A stretch of DNA of 49,918 nucleotides from an uncultured Rhodopila sp. (GCF_903915725.1 NZ_CAIWTY010000021.1:1-49918), one strand, 5' to 3'; positions 8,365 through 17,395 are shown, numbered from the stretch's first letter. Numbers and translations: made by a program. Notes: generated from the sequence alone by a model not told the origin.

Positions 8365-9084
8365 ATGTTCATTCGCCATGAATGGTTCGAAAAGAACGCG
8401 CTGCTGCTGCTGATTGGCTCGCTGCTGACCATCTCCATCGGCGGCATCGTCGAGATCGTGCCTCTGTTCACGATCGAGACGACCGTCGAGCATGTGGAAG
8501 GCATGCGCCCCTACTCCCCGCTGGAGTTGCGGGGACGCGACATCTACGTGCGGGAAGGCTGCTATCTGTGCCACAGCCAGCAGATCCGCACGCTGCGCGA
8601 CGAGGTGGAGCGTTACGGCCACTACTCGATCGCCGCCGAGAGCATGTATGACCATCCGTTCCAGTGGGGATCGAAGCGTATCGGTCCCGACCTGGCGCGT
8701 GTCGGCGGCAAGTACTCCAACGACTGGCACTACGCGCACCTGAAGAACGCCCAGTCGCTGGTGCCGGAATCGCTGATGCCGCATTACGCGTTCCTGGCGG
8801 AAACGCCGCTGCAGACCGACGACATCCAGGAGCGGATGCGCACGCTGCGGACGCTCGGCACGCCGTATACCGACGAGGACATCGCCAATGCCAAAGCAGA
8901 TCTGCTGACGCAGGCGGATCCGGCGGCGGACAATGCGAAGCTGGTGGGGCGGTATCCCAAGGCGATCGAGGCCTCCGGCGACGGCAAGACGGTGACCGAG
9001 GCGGACGCCCTGGTGGCCTACCTGCAGATGCTCGGCACGCTGGTGAACTTCGCTGACACCAACACCGAAAGGCTCCGGCAATGA
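8365..9084 (+). CDS. cbb3-type cytochrome c oxidase subunit II (mono-haem)
   Basis: Membrane-anchored mono-haem cytochrome c of cbb3 oxidase, 239 aa. It relays electrons between CcoP and CcoN. An N-terminal TM anchor (about residues 12-34) is followed by a periplasmic domain. The single haem-binding motif CYLCH is at residues 66-70, and downstream sequence such as [16 protein letters not shown] is diagnostic of CcoO/FixO. The start ATG follows GGGAGAATAAGACA. The stop overlaps the ATG of ccoQ in an ATGA junction. Confidence 0.97.
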   Translation: MFIRHEWFEKNALLLLIGSLLTISIGGIVEIVPLFTIETTVEHVEGMRPYSPLELRGRDIYVREGCYLCHSQQIRTLRDEVERYGHYSIAAESMYDHPFQWGSKRIGPDLARVGGKYSNDWHYAHLKNAQSLVPESLMPHYAFLAETPLQTDDIQERMRTLRTLGTPYTDEDIANAKADLLTQADPAADNAKLVGRYPKAIEASGDGKTVTEADALVAYLQMLGTLVNFADTNTERLRQ

Positions 9085-9224
9085 CCACTCTGCAATGGAT
9101 CGAACATTACTCCGTGGTGCCGATGACCTTGTTCTTCGTGGTGATCGTCGTGGCCACCTACTGGCCGGGGCGCAAGCAGGAGATCGAGAAGCAGGGTCGT
9201 ATTCCGTTTGAGGATGACGTGTAG
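9081..9224 (+). CDS. cbb3-type cytochrome oxidase subunit CcoQ
   Basis: A 47-aa single-TM protein. It has a short N-terminal segment, a hydrophobic helix from about [14 protein letters not shown], then the basic tail [10 protein letters not shown] and acidic end FEDDV, the classic CcoQ/FixQ layout. CcoQ stabilises association of CcoP with the core complex. It overlaps ccoO by ATGA, and its TAG shares one base with the GTG start of ccoP. It is easily missed because of its length. Confidence 0.92.
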   Translation: MTTLQWIEHYSVVPMTLFFVVIVVATYWPGRKQEIEKQGRIPFEDDV

Positions 9225-10096
9225 TGCCAACCAAGATCGAAAAGGATGCCGTCTCCGGCCGCGACACAACGGGCCATGAGTGGGACGGGATCAAGGAACT
9301 GGATACGCCGCTGCCGAAATGGTGGCTGTACACCTTCTATGCCTGTATCGGCATCGCGTTCGTAATCTTCTTCCTGTATCCGTCCATTCCGTACGGGCCG
9401 GGCTACTGGCATGGGGTGCTCGGCTACTCGCAACGGAAGATGGTGGACGCCGAAGTCGCCAAGCTGACGGCTATCCGCAAAGTCTCCCTCGACAAGATCG
9501 GCTCCCTGTCGTTCGAGCAGATCAAGGCCGATCCGCAGCTGCTGGAAGTGGCGATGACGGACGGGCGGATTACATTCGCGGAAAACTGCCAGCCCTGTCA
9601 CGGGGCCGGCGGCGGCGGGCATATCGGCTATCCCGCGCTGGCCGCCGGGTCCTGGCTGTGGGGCGGCACGCTGGATGACATCCAGCAGACCGTCACCCAT
9701 GGCATCCGCAGCGGCGATGACGACGCCCGCAACAGCGCGATGCCGCATTTCGGCGCCGACGGCCTGCTGAAGCCGGCGGAGATTCAGCAGGTTGCCGATT
9801 TCGTCTGGTCGAACTTCTATGGCCACAAGACGGAAGGACAGGACACCTCGGCCGGGGCGAAAATCTTTGCCGAGAACTGCATCGCCTGCCACGGCGAAAA
9901 CGGCGAGGGCAACCGCGTCGTCGGCGCGCCGAGACTGAACAGCCATATTCACTTGTATGGCGACGCGCGAGAGACCATCGTCGCGCAGGTCACGCTGCCC
10001 CGGCAGGGGGTGATGCCGAACTGGAACCACCGGCTTGATCCCGCCACGATCAAAGCGGTCACGTTGTATGTCCATGCGCTGGGCGGCGGCGAGTAG
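9224..10096 (+). CDS. cbb3-type cytochrome c oxidase subunit III (di-haem)
   Basis: Di-haem cytochrome c entry subunit of cbb3 oxidase, 290 aa. An N-terminal cytoplasmic stretch carrying DGIKELDTPLPKWW leads into a TM helix (about 32-54). The periplasmic part carries two haem motifs, CQPCH (122-126) and CIACH (219-223). Candidate axial Met residues occur in SAMPHFG and VMPNWN. The start is a GTG sharing one base with the ccoQ stop, giving strict coupling. Length and order match CcoP/FixP. Confidence 0.97.
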   Translation: MPTKIEKDAVSGRDTTGHEWDGIKELDTPLPKWWLYTFYACIGIAFVIFFLYPSIPYGPGYWHGVLGYSQRKMVDAEVAKLTAIRKVSLDKIGSLSFEQIKADPQLLEVAMTDGRITFAENCQPCHGAGGGGHIGYPALAAGSWLWGGTLDDIQQTVTHGIRSGDDDARNSAMPHFGADGLLKPAEIQQVADFVWSNFYGHKTEGQDTSAGAKIFAENCIACHGENGEGNRVVGAPRLNSHIHLYGDARETIVAQVTLPRQGVMPNWNHRLDPATIKAVTLYVHALGGGE

Positions 10097-10104
10097 GAGC
10101 CATT

Positions 10105-11586
10105 GTGTCGCGTATCAGTAAAGTCGAGAGCCGCCTCCGGACCGAGCAGGATGCGGTTCAGGACCACCTCTACGCCAACCGGCTTCGGATTTATCCGAAG
10201 TCGGTACGCGGCAAGGTGCGGACGATCAAGTGGGCGATCCTGATCGCCTGCCTGACGATCTATTACGTGCTGCCCTGGGTCCGCTGGTATCGCGGACCCA
10301 ACCAGCCCGGGCAGGCGGTGCTGCTCGATCTTTCGACCGAGCGGTTCTATTTCTTTGGACTTGAGCTTTGGCCGCAGGACATCTGGCTGCTGGCCGGCAT
10401 TCTGATCATGGCCGCGGTCAGCCTGTTCCTGGTGACCAGCCTGATGGGTCGCGTCTGGTGCGGCTATACCTGCCCGCAAACGGTGTGGACCGACCTGTTC
10501 ATGTGGATCGAGCGGGAGATCGAGGGCGACCGCAATGAGCGGATGACGCGCGATGCCGCACCGCTGAATGCGGACACGATCTGGAAGAAGTTCCTCAAGC
10601 ACGGCATCTGGCTGACCATCGCGTTTTGGACCGGTGGCGCCTGGATCATGTATTTCGTCGATGCGCCGACGGTGACCGTCGATTTCTGGATCGGCGACGC
10701 GGCGACTCCGGTCTACGTGTTCACCGGACTGTTTACGCTGACCACCTATGGCCTGGCCGGATGGGCGCGCGAGCAGGTCTGCACTTATATGTGCCCCTGG
10801 CCGCGTTTCCAGGCGGCGATGCTGGACGATCAGAGTTTCACCGTGACCTATCAGGCGTGGCGCGGCGAGCCTCGTGCCCGCGGCAAGCGCGTCGAGGGGG
10901 CGCCGACGGCGGGCGACTGCGTCGATTGCAGCCTGTGCGTCACCGTCTGTCCCACCGGGATCGACATTCGCGACGGCATCCAGCTAGAGTGCATCAATTG
11001 CGGCCTGTGCATGGATGCGTGTGACCACGTGATGGAGCGCACCGGGCAGGCCAAGGGGCTGATCACCTGGGACACGCTGGCGCGGCAGGCGGCCAAGAAG
11101 CTCGGCAAGCACGAGCCGATACGCTTCCTCCGGCCGCGGACCTTGATCTATGTGTCGGCGCTGACGATCGCGGTGATCGGCCTGACGACGGCTTTGCTGA
11201 CGCGATCGACGCTCGGGCTGTCGGTGCTGCGGGACCGGGCGCCATTGTTCGTGCCGCTCGCCGATGGCAGCCTCCGCAACGGCTACACGTTGAAGATCGT
11301 CAACAAGTCGCAGACCAACGGCGCCTTCGACCTGAGCATCAGCGGCCTGCCGGACGCGAAATTGGCAGTCGCCGAGGGCGACCCGACGCCGAGTTCGACC
11401 GTGCACGTGCTGGGATCGTCCGATGAGGTGAAGACATTCCGCCTGCTGGTGACGGCCCGGCCGGCGGCGCTTACGGACGGCTCGCAGCCGGTGGATTTCA
11501 TCCTGCGGGATACGGCGACCGGGGCGCAGACGGTATACCACTCGGTGTTCATGGGGCCGGTCGGCTACTCCGGCGGCGCGCACTGA
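10105..11586 (+). CDS. cbb3 oxidase accessory protein CcoG (FixG/RdxA), membrane iron-sulfur protein
   Basis: Membrane-bound [4Fe-4S] protein needed for copper delivery and maturation of cbb3 oxidase. In CcoG homologues it acts as a Cu(II) reductase. The 493-aa protein has several TM segments, the motif CGYTCPQ near residue 119, and two ferredoxin-like Cys clusters, CVDCSLCVTVCP (about 272-283) and CINCGLCMDACD (about 297-308). A C-terminal Ig-like domain follows the last TM helix. The GTG start is preceded by GTAGGAG. It directly follows ccoP and begins the ccoGHIS maturation block. Confidence 0.96.
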   Translation: MSRISKVESRLRTEQDAVQDHLYANRLRIYPKSVRGKVRTIKWAILIACLTIYYVLPWVRWYRGPNQPGQAVLLDLSTERFYFFGLELWPQDIWLLAGILIMAAVSLFLVTSLMGRVWCGYTCPQTVWTDLFMWIEREIEGDRNERMTRDAAPLNADTIWKKFLKHGIWLTIAFWTGGAWIMYFVDAPTVTVDFWIGDAATPVYVFTGLFTLTTYGLAGWAREQVCTYMCPWPRFQAAMLDDQSFTVTYQAWRGEPRARGKRVEGAPTAGDCVDCSLCVTVCPTGIDIRDGIQLECINCGLCMDACDHVMERTGQAKGLITWDTLARQAAKKLGKHEPIRFLRPRTLIYVSALTIAVIGLTTALLTRSTLGLSVLRDRAPLFVPLADGSLRNGYTLKIVNKSQTNGAFDLSISGLPDAKLAVAEGDPTPSSTVHVLGSSDEVKTFRLLVTARPAALTDGSQPVDFILRDTATGAQTVYHSVFMGPVGYSGGAH

Positions 11587-11605
11587 ATTTGACAGGGAGA
11601 ACATC

Positions 11606-12067
11606 ATGGACAGAAGTGCTTATCGCTGGTTTCCCCACGCCTTGTTCCTGTCGATGGGCGTCGTCTTCGCGGTGAACGGCTATTTTATCTACGCGGCGGT
11701 GAACAGCTTCCCCGGGGCAGCCGGCACCGACGGGTTCGATCTCAGCAACGGCTACGACAAGGTGCTGGCGACCGCGGCGAAGCAGGCGACGTTGGGCTGG
11801 CAGGTGGAGTCGTCTTTGGACGACAGCGGCAGGCCGCTGCTGCGGCTGACCGACAAGGCGGGTGCGCCGCTATCCGGTGCCGTGATCGACGCGCATGCCG
11901 AGCGGCCGTTGGGCCCGCCCGAGAGCACCGTGCTGACGTTCCGTGCGCTCGATGGCATGCGGTATCAGGCGGATGCGCCGCTGGCGTTCGGGCAGTGGGA
12001 CATCCTGCTGGCGGTGACGTCGGGCGGGGACCGTTACACGGCGACGCGGCGCGTCCTGGTGAAGTGA
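11606..12067 (+). CDS. FixH/CcoH family cbb3 oxidase assembly protein
   Basis: A 153-aa protein with one N-terminal TM segment (about residues 12-32) and a periplasmic domain containing GYDKVLATAAKQATLGW, the signature of the FixH family, and a C-terminal WDILLAV segment. CcoH stabilises the CcoN-CcoO-CcoP assembly intermediate. The ribosome site CAGGGAGAAC precedes the ATG. The stop overlaps the most likely GTG start of ccoI (GTGA at 12064). Confidence 0.93.
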   Translation: MDRSAYRWFPHALFLSMGVVFAVNGYFIYAAVNSFPGAAGTDGFDLSNGYDKVLATAAKQATLGWQVESSLDDSGRPLLRLTDKAGAPLSGAVIDAHAERPLGPPESTVLTFRALDGMRYQADAPLAFGQWDILLAVTSGGDRYTATRRVLVK

Positions 12068-14544
12068 TAGGTTTCCCCGTCGTACCACTAACATCATGGC
12101 CCGGCTTGTCCGGGCCACCTATCGCGGCACGTGCTGGCATAGACGGCGCGGACACGCCGGGCCATGACGGGTTGAAGGGCGCCACCCTCGACCTGCCGCC
12201 TGCTCCACCCGCAGCCGCCGACACGGTCTGTGCGCATTGCGGTCTCCCGGCCCCGGCCGGTAAGCGGTTCTGCTGCCCGGGGTGCGAGGCAGCCTACGGG
12301 ATCATCCAGGGCCTCGGGCTGGGCCGCTACTATCAGCAGCGGTTGCTCGACCTCGGAGCCCGCGCGCTGCGGCCGGAGCCGGCGGAGCGCTGGGACCTCG
12401 CCCGGCATGTCGCGACCCGGCCGGATGGCGGGTTCGAAATCACGCTCGCGGTAGATGGCCTGCAATGCGGCGCCTGCGTCTGGCTGATCGAGTCCGTGCT
12501 GTCGAAGCAGCCGGATATACTGGCCGGCCGCGTCAATATGACCACCCGCCGCCTGCATCTGGCATGGCGCGGCGTGGCGGCGGACGCGGACCGGATGGTC
12601 GCTGGGATCGAGGCGCTCGGCTACCGCCTGGTGCCGTTCGACATGTCCGCGCTGAACGCCGCGCAGGACCGGAAGGGGCGGATGCTGCTGCGCTGCCTCG
12701 CCGTCGCCGGGTTCGCGGCGACCAACGTGATGCTGATGTCCATCGCCATCTGGGCCGGGGAAAGCGGCGTTATCGGTCCGGCCACGGTGGCGCTGCTGCA
12801 CTGGGTCTCGGCGCTGATCGCCATGCCGGCCGTGGCCTATGCCGGCCGGCCGTTCTTCGGCTCCGCGTTCGCGGCGCTGCGGCAGGGCCGGACAAACATG
12901 GATGTGCCCATCAGCATCGGCGTGCTGCTGGTGACGGGCATGAGCCTGGTGCAGACGATCCAGCGCGGCGCCGACACCTACTTCGATTCCGCCGTTAGCC
13001 TGCTGTTCTTCCTGCTGATTGGCCGCGTGCTTGATCACCGCGCCCGCGGACGCGCCCGCGCCACGGCGGAGCAACTTCTTACCTTGCGCATGACCGACGT
13101 CGCCGTGCTGCAACCGGACGGAACAGTCCGCCGCGTCGGGCAGGAGCAGGTGGCCGAGGGCGACCGCATCCTGGTGGCTTCCGGCGAACGCATCGGCATC
13201 GATGGCGTTGTCGAAACCGGCGCCACGTCGCTCGACGCCAGCCTGGTCACCGGCGAAAGCCTGCCGGTGCCCGCCGAACCCGGCGCAGCGGTGTTCGCCG
13301 GCAGCCTGAACCTCGGCGCGACTTTGACCGTAAGGGCGACGGCCACCGGTGGGTCTACGCTGCTTGCCGAGTGCGTGCGGCTGATCGAGGCGGCCGAGAC
13401 CCGGCGCGGCCGGTTCGTCATGCTCGCCGACAGGGTGGCGCGGCGATACGCGCCGACGGTGCATATCTGCGCGCTGTCCACGTTCTTGTGGTGGTATTTC
13501 GTCGCCGGGTTGCCGATCGGCCAGGCGCTGCTGATCGCAACCTCGGTGCTGATCGTCACCTGCCCCTGCGCCCTGGCGCTGGCGGTGCCGGCGGTGCAGG
13601 TGATCGCCACCGGGCGGCTGTTCCGCGCCGGGATGCTGCTAAAAACCCCCACCGCGCTGGAGCGGCTGGCCGATGTCGATACCGTGGTGTTCGACAAGAC
13701 CGGCACGCTGACGGAGCCTTTGCTGGCGCTGGCTGCCTGCGGCGATACGGACGCGCTGGCGCAGGCGGCGGCGATGGCAGCGTGCAGCCGGCACCCCCTC
13801 GCCCGGTCTTTGGTCTCCGCCGCCGGACGGATCGCGCCGGCTTCGGATGTGACGGAGCATCCCGGACAGGGACTGAGCCGGATGACGCCTGCCGGAGAAA
13901 TCCGCCTGGGCAGTCGGACGTTCTGCGGCAGGTGTGAAGATGCGGCGGCCGGCCCGGAATTGTGGCTGGCGCGTCCCGGTTCCGCGCCGGTTCGTTTCGG
14001 CTTCGATGAGCGACTGCGGGCGGACGCGGTGCAGACGCTGGATCGCCTGCGCGCGATGGGCCTGAAGCTGGCGCTGCTATCCGGCGACCGTCCGGCTCAG
14101 GCCGAGCGGATCGCGGCGGCGCTGGGGATCAAGGACTGGCGGGCGGGCTGCTCGCCGGTTGACAAGGTGGCGCTGATCGAGGCGATGGGCGCCGAGGGCC
14201 GTAGGGTCTTGATGGTCGGCGATGGCCTGAACGACAGCCCGGCGCTGGCGGCGGCCTCGGTATCGGCATCCCCGTCAACGGCGGCGGATGTCAGCCAGAC
14301 CGTGGCGGACCTGGTGTTCCAGGGCGCGAAGCTGGGACCGGTGGCGCTGGCGCTGAAGACGGCGCGGCGGTCGCGCTCGGTGATGCGCCAAAACCTGGTG
14401 CTGTCGATCGGCTATAATGTGCTAATGGTGCCGCTGGCGGTGTGCGGGTGGGTCACCCCCTGGCTGGCCGCGGCTGCCATGTCGAGTTCGTCACTGCTTG
14501 TGATGGCGAATAGCCTGCGCTTGCACGGAAGGACGGACGCATGA
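12064..14544 (+). CDS. Copper-transporting P1B-type ATPase CcoI/FixI
   Basis: Cu-exporting P-type ATPase needed for cbb3 oxidase metallation. From N- to C-terminus it has a CAHC/CCPGC cysteine segment, a heavy-metal-associated domain with LQCGACVW, the actuator TGES, the membrane metal site CPC (C500-P-C502), the phosphorylated DKTGT (D544), the SRHPLA HP motif and GDGLNDSPAL. The GTG at 12064 gives a 4-nt overlap with ccoH and 826 aa. In that case residues of roughly 12-36 are translated from a palindromic repeat (12096-12170). A TTG at 12172, just after the repeat, is the alternative start. The stop overlaps ccoS in an ATGA junction. Confidence 0.94.
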   Translation: MIGFPVVPLTSWPGLSGPPIAARAGIDGADTPGHDGLKGATLDLPPAPPAAADTVCAHCGLPAPAGKRFCCPGCEAAYGIIQGLGLGRYYQQRLLDLGARALRPEPAERWDLARHVATRPDGGFEITLAVDGLQCGACVWLIESVLSKQPDILAGRVNMTTRRLHLAWRGVAADADRMVAGIEALGYRLVPFDMSALNAAQDRKGRMLLRCLAVAGFAATNVMLMSIAIWAGESGVIGPATVALLHWVSALIAMPAVAYAGRPFFGSAFAALRQGRTNMDVPISIGVLLVTGMSLVQTIQRGADTYFDSAVSLLFFLLIGRVLDHRARGRARATAEQLLTLRMTDVAVLQPDGTVRRVGQEQVAEGDRILVASGERIGIDGVVETGATSLDASLVTGESLPVPAEPGAAVFAGSLNLGATLTVRATATGGSTLLAECVRLIEAAETRRGRFVMLADRVARRYAPTVHICALSTFLWWYFVAGLPIGQALLIATSVLIVTCPCALALAVPAVQVIATGRLFRAGMLLKTPTALERLADVDTVVFDKTGTLTEPLLALAACGDTDALAQAAAMAACSRHPLARSLVSAAGRIAPASDVTEHPGQGLSRMTPAGEIRLGSRTFCGRCEDAAAGPELWLARPGSAPVRFGFDERLRADAVQTLDRLRAMGLKLALLSGDRPAQAERIAAALGIKDWRAGCSPVDKVALIEAMGAEGRRVLMVGDGLNDSPALAAASVSASPSTAADVSQTVADLVFQGAKLGPVALALKTARRSRSVMRQNLVLSIGYNVLMVPLAVCGWVTPWLAAAAMSSSSLLVMANSLRLHGRTDA
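12096..12170. repeat. Palindromic repeat inside the 5' end of ccoI
   Basis: GGCCCGG-CTTGT-CCGGGCC lies at 12098-12116 and a partner GCCGGGCCATGACGG ends the unit near 12170. It belongs to the family seen at 1-64. Here it lies between ccoH and the conserved part of ccoI and is fully open in the ccoI frame (reading LTSWPGLSGPP and DTPGHDG). Confidence 0.75.
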
Positions 14545-14681
14545 CGATCCTATTGTTTCTGCTGGTGGTCAGCCTGATCATTGCCGCACTCGGGCTGGCG
14601 GCGTTTCTCTGGTCGTTGCGGACGGGGCAGTACGACGACCTGGACGGGGCGGCGAACCGGATTCTGTTCGACGACGATTAG
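14541..14681 (+). CDS. cbb3-type cytochrome oxidase assembly protein CcoS
   Basis: A 46-aa protein with one TM helix (about residues 3-25) and the diagnostic tail GQYDDLDGAANRILFDDD. CcoS is required for haem and copper cofactor insertion into CcoN. The ATG overlaps the ccoI stop (ATGA). It closes the cco operon. Confidence 0.95.
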   Translation: MTILLFLLVVSLIIAALGLAAFLWSLRTGQYDDLDGAANRILFDDD

Positions 14682-14721
14682 GCCGTCAGCCCGGCCCGTC
14701 AGTTCCTGATGTTTGCCAGCA

Positions 14722-15204
14722 TCAGTGCCAGGATGTCCGCTTTTTCCTCGGGCGAGGTTCGATCGAATGCCTCTTGGCAAACTGAGCCACGTAGACGAGA
14801 CCCTCAGAGTCCAACGGGTGAAACCTCCGCCCCGGATCATAGTCGGCAACATGCCGCTCGTCCTGCAACGCAACAAAGGCTCCGGCAAAATCCCGCATAT
14901 CATGCCTGACGGCGGTCCGGCCGAGTTGTTTCTGAAGGTTTTTGCTGAGCGTCTGAACATCAAGCGATTCGCAAACCGACCTCATCCGCCCGTGATTGAA
15001 GCTGCGATACAACAGGCTGTAACCGGCGGTCCGCTGCTTGCCCGGGCCCATGAAGCATTCGGCCCCGCTCTGCAAAACCTTATGGAACAGAGCGTAATAG
15101 GCAGTCGAAACAGCCCGGCGGAGCCGGGCGTCGGACGCGGGCGACTCGGGTTCGGCGGACAGGAGCAGACGGGCGACCGCAAGCAAAGCGGACGGATCAG
15201 GCAC
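14722..15204 (-). CDS. HEPN-domain protein (probable C-terminal frameshift)
   Basis: A protein of about 160 aa with an all-helical HEPN-like N-terminus. RRAVSTAYYALFHKVL matches the conserved helix of HEPN proteins, and RTAVRH offers an R-x4-H spacing like the HEPN ribonuclease motif. The GTG start overlaps the upstream partner gene by 8 nt. In this frame the C-terminus turns basic and atypical (RPRKKRTSWH). One base shift near 14775 instead gives EAFDRTSPEEKADILALMLA and NIRN, ending at 14699, which looks much more natural. A single-base deletion is therefore likely, either real or a sequencing error. The pair may be a toxin-antitoxin-like module, which is inference. Confidence 0.6.
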   Translation of the reverse strand: MPDPSALLAVARLLLSAEPESPASDARLRRAVSTAYYALFHKVLQSGAECFMGPGKQRTAGYSLLYRSFNHGRMRSVCESLDVQTLSKNLQKQLGRTAVRHDMRDFAGAFVALQDERHVADYDPGRRFHPLDSEGLVYVAQFAKRHSIEPRPRKKRTSWH

Positions 15205-15493
15205 CTTCGCGCTTCTCCCAGTCGGCCCGGGTCAGCAATGTGATATAGGGGTAATGGCCATCTTCACGGGCCATTAGCGCGTCGCGCAGGTTTTGACCCA
15301 GGCGAATACGAGCCACGCCGCCGCTCTCGGGATCATACCCCTGGCCAACCAGGAAGGAGAAGTAATACGCGGGCTCATCGGACGAATCCAATCGCTCGTC
15401 CACCTTGACACGTTCAACCGTGCCGAGGCCGGGTACCCTCAATGCGGCGGCGCGAGCAATCTCAGTCAGTTCGGATTCGGCAAGTTCGCTCAT
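15197..15493 (-). CDS. Small partner protein of the HEPN gene (unknown)
   Basis: A 98-aa soluble acidic protein starting MSELAESELTEIARAAALR and containing a segment PAYYFSFLVGQGYD followed by RIRLGQNLRDAL. I do not recognise the family. It is not an obvious MNT nucleotidyltransferase, lacking the GSxA(x)G-D-x-D signature that usually accompanies HEPN proteins. It is translationally coupled to the downstream HEPN gene by an 8-nt overlap, so the two products probably act together. I chose the ATG at 15493; the longer upstream reading is basic and Cys-rich and looks non-coding. Confidence 0.65.
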   Translation of the reverse strand: MSELAESELTEIARAAALRVPGLGTVERVKVDERLDSSDEPAYYFSFLVGQGYDPESGGVARIRLGQNLRDALMAREDGHYPYITLLTRADWEKREGA

Positions 15494-15613
15494 GCACCGA
15501 TAATGGGCACACGGCCGCGCAACGTCAATCACTGACCGACAGCGCCGCAGACACGTCCCGAGGCGTCGGCCCTGCCACAACCGAAACCGCCCGGGCCGGA
15601 GGCCTTCGTCCGC

Positions 15614-17056
15614 TCAGTCCTCCTCGTCGAACATGAACTCCTCACCGGGAAGCGCCGGCGGCATGCTCAGACGGCCCCGCAGTGCCTGGAATTCCGTTTG
15701 CAGAAGCAATGGCTTGACCATGGTCGCGGCCAGTTCGTTGGCGCGCTTCTGCAATGCCGCGACCTTGTCCGGGTTCGCCGCCGCGACGTTATCCTTCTCC
15801 GACAAATCCTGCGCTATATTGTAAAGTTCCACCGCGGACGGAAGCGGCGTGCGCCAGATCAGCTTCCAGTCGCCCTGCCGCACCCCGGCGCGGAACGGTT
15901 CGATGTTGTAAATGACCTCGGTGCGCGGCGACGGTTTGTCGCCGGCAATCGCCGGCCAGACATCAAGGCCATCGAGCGGCTTGTTCTTGTCAAACTTTCC
16001 ACCGGCCAGTCCAACCAGCGTCGGATACATATCGACGACATGGATCATGCCCTCGACGGTGCTTCCGGGCTTGATCTTTCCGGGCCAGTTCATGATCGCG
16101 ACCACCCTTGTGCCGCCTTCATACAGCGATCCCTTGCCGTCGCGATACGGACCATTGTCGTTCGGGATCTTGATTTTCGACATGTCGCCTTCGCCGGCAA
16201 ACATCGGGTTTCTCGTGCCGCCATTGTCGCTCTGGAAGACGATCAGCGTCTTGTCGCGCATCTTCTTTTCACCGAGCGCCGCCACGACACGGCCGATCTG
16301 CTCATCCATTGCCGTAATCTGAGCCGCATAAGCCCGGCGGCTGGGATCCGCTATATCCTTGTAACGATCAAGATACGCCTGCGGCGCCTGGTACGGCGTG
16401 TGCGGCGCATTGAAAGTCAGATACAGGAACAGCGGCGTCTTCGTGTCATGGCCGTCGATCAGCTTTACCGCGTCGTCACCGAGCAATGTCGTCGAGTAGC
16501 CCGGCTCCCGCACAACCTTATTGTCGCGATACCAATCGACAACTCCGTGCTGCTCGTGCGTGAAGTAATCGATCTCGCCAATGAGAGGACCGTACTGATG
16601 GTCGAAACCGCGCTGCCGCGGCCAGTATTTCGCATCGGCATGGCCCAGGTGCCATTTGCCCACGATCGCGGTTTCGTAACCCGCTTCCTGCAGCGCCTGC
16701 GGCAACAGCCACTCGTCGAGCGCCAGCCCGTAGGTGTGGGTGGAGAGGATCACCGCAGTCTGCAAGCCGTAGCGGAACGGATAGCGCCCGGTCAGCAGGG
16801 CCGCGCGCGTCGGCGTGCACATCGGCTGGGCGTAGAACTGCTCCAACCGGACGCCGCCCGCGGCGAGCGCGTCGATATTGGGCGTCTGGATATCGGAGCC
16901 GTGAAATCCGACGTCCTTCCAGCCCTGATCGTCCGAGACGATGTAAACGATATTGGGCGGCGTTGAGGGTGCGGCGCCGGTCGGCTGCGCGCTCGCCGCG
17001 CCGCAGAGCAATGCTGATAGGATGAAGGCCGCCAATATGCGGGTAAGACTCGGCAT
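15614..17056 (-). CDS. Secreted sulfatase (arylsulfatase family)
   Basis: Periplasmic type I sulfatase of about 480 aa that would hydrolyse sulfate esters. A signal peptide covers residues 1-23 (ending GAASA). The metal-binding SDDQGW begins near residue 41. The active-site motif CTPTRAALLTGR has Cys80 as the residue converted to formylglycine. Metal and substrate motifs such as KWHLGH and QSDNGGTRNP follow. The preferred start is the ATG at 17056; a TTG five codons earlier is possible. No modifying FGE or anSME gene is present nearby. The gene stands alone; the tandem oxygenases on the same strand lie 600 bp upstream. Confidence 0.9.
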   Translation of the reverse strand: MPSLTRILAAFILSALLCGAASAQPTGAAPSTPPNIVYIVSDDQGWKDVGFHGSDIQTPNIDALAAGGVRLEQFYAQPMCTPTRAALLTGRYPFRYGLQTAVILSTHTYGLALDEWLLPQALQEAGYETAIVGKWHLGHADAKYWPRQRGFDHQYGPLIGEIDYFTHEQHGVVDWYRDNKVVREPGYSTTLLGDDAVKLIDGHDTKTPLFLYLTFNAPHTPYQAPQAYLDRYKDIADPSRRAYAAQITAMDEQIGRVVAALGEKKMRDKTLIVFQSDNGGTRNPMFAGEGDMSKIKIPNDNGPYRDGKGSLYEGGTRVVAIMNWPGKIKPGSTVEGMIHVVDMYPTLVGLAGGKFDKNKPLDGLDVWPAIAGDKPSPRTEVIYNIEPFRAGVRQGDWKLIWRTPLPSAVELYNIAQDLSEKDNVAAANPDKVAALQKRANELAATMVKPLLLQTEFQALRGRLSMPPALPGEEFMFDEED

Positions 17057-17184
17057 TCGTTTCAACCCCAAACGTGAACCCTTCGAGTCCTATCATGGAG
17101 AAAGGCGCCGGTCGTCAAGCAGTCGGCGGCTGTGCACTGTCCGGAGCGCGACCTCGTGGGATGGCCGGCGGCCGGTGGGTGGTT

Positions 17185-17395
17185 TTGCTTCCGCTCTGGC
17201 GCGGAGAGCGCCGAGATTTTGAGATCGCAGAAAAGGCCCTCGCGTCAACGACGCTTGTGCCTGTGCTTCGAAGGCATCGCCTTCGGCAATCCGATCCTCA
17301 TCCGGGTGCGCGTCTCGCAACGCCGTGTCCACCACGGCCGCCCCTTCTCTGCGATCTCGAAATCTCGGCGTTCTCCGCGCATAAAGCGGAGGCGC
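17185..17395. repeat. Long imperfect inverted repeat between sulfatase and oxygenase genes
   Basis: The left arm at about 17185-17236 and the right arm at about 17343-17395 are near-perfect reverse complements over about 50 nt. The core of the left arm is GCCGAGATTTTGAGATCGCAG; the right arm reads CTGCGATCTCGAAATCTCGG. A perfect 7-bp hairpin CGAAGGC-ATC-GCCTTCG (17269-17285) sits near the centre. The unit could be a MITE-like element or a large folded RNA. No convincing gene is seen in the rest of 17072-17671. Confidence 0.6.

Noticed and set aside
11995..12063. Possible ccoI start inside ccoH at 11995
   Set aside because: It would overlap ccoH by 73 nt and add non-conserved residues. The GTG at 12064 overlaps the ccoH stop by four bases, as at other junctions in this operon.
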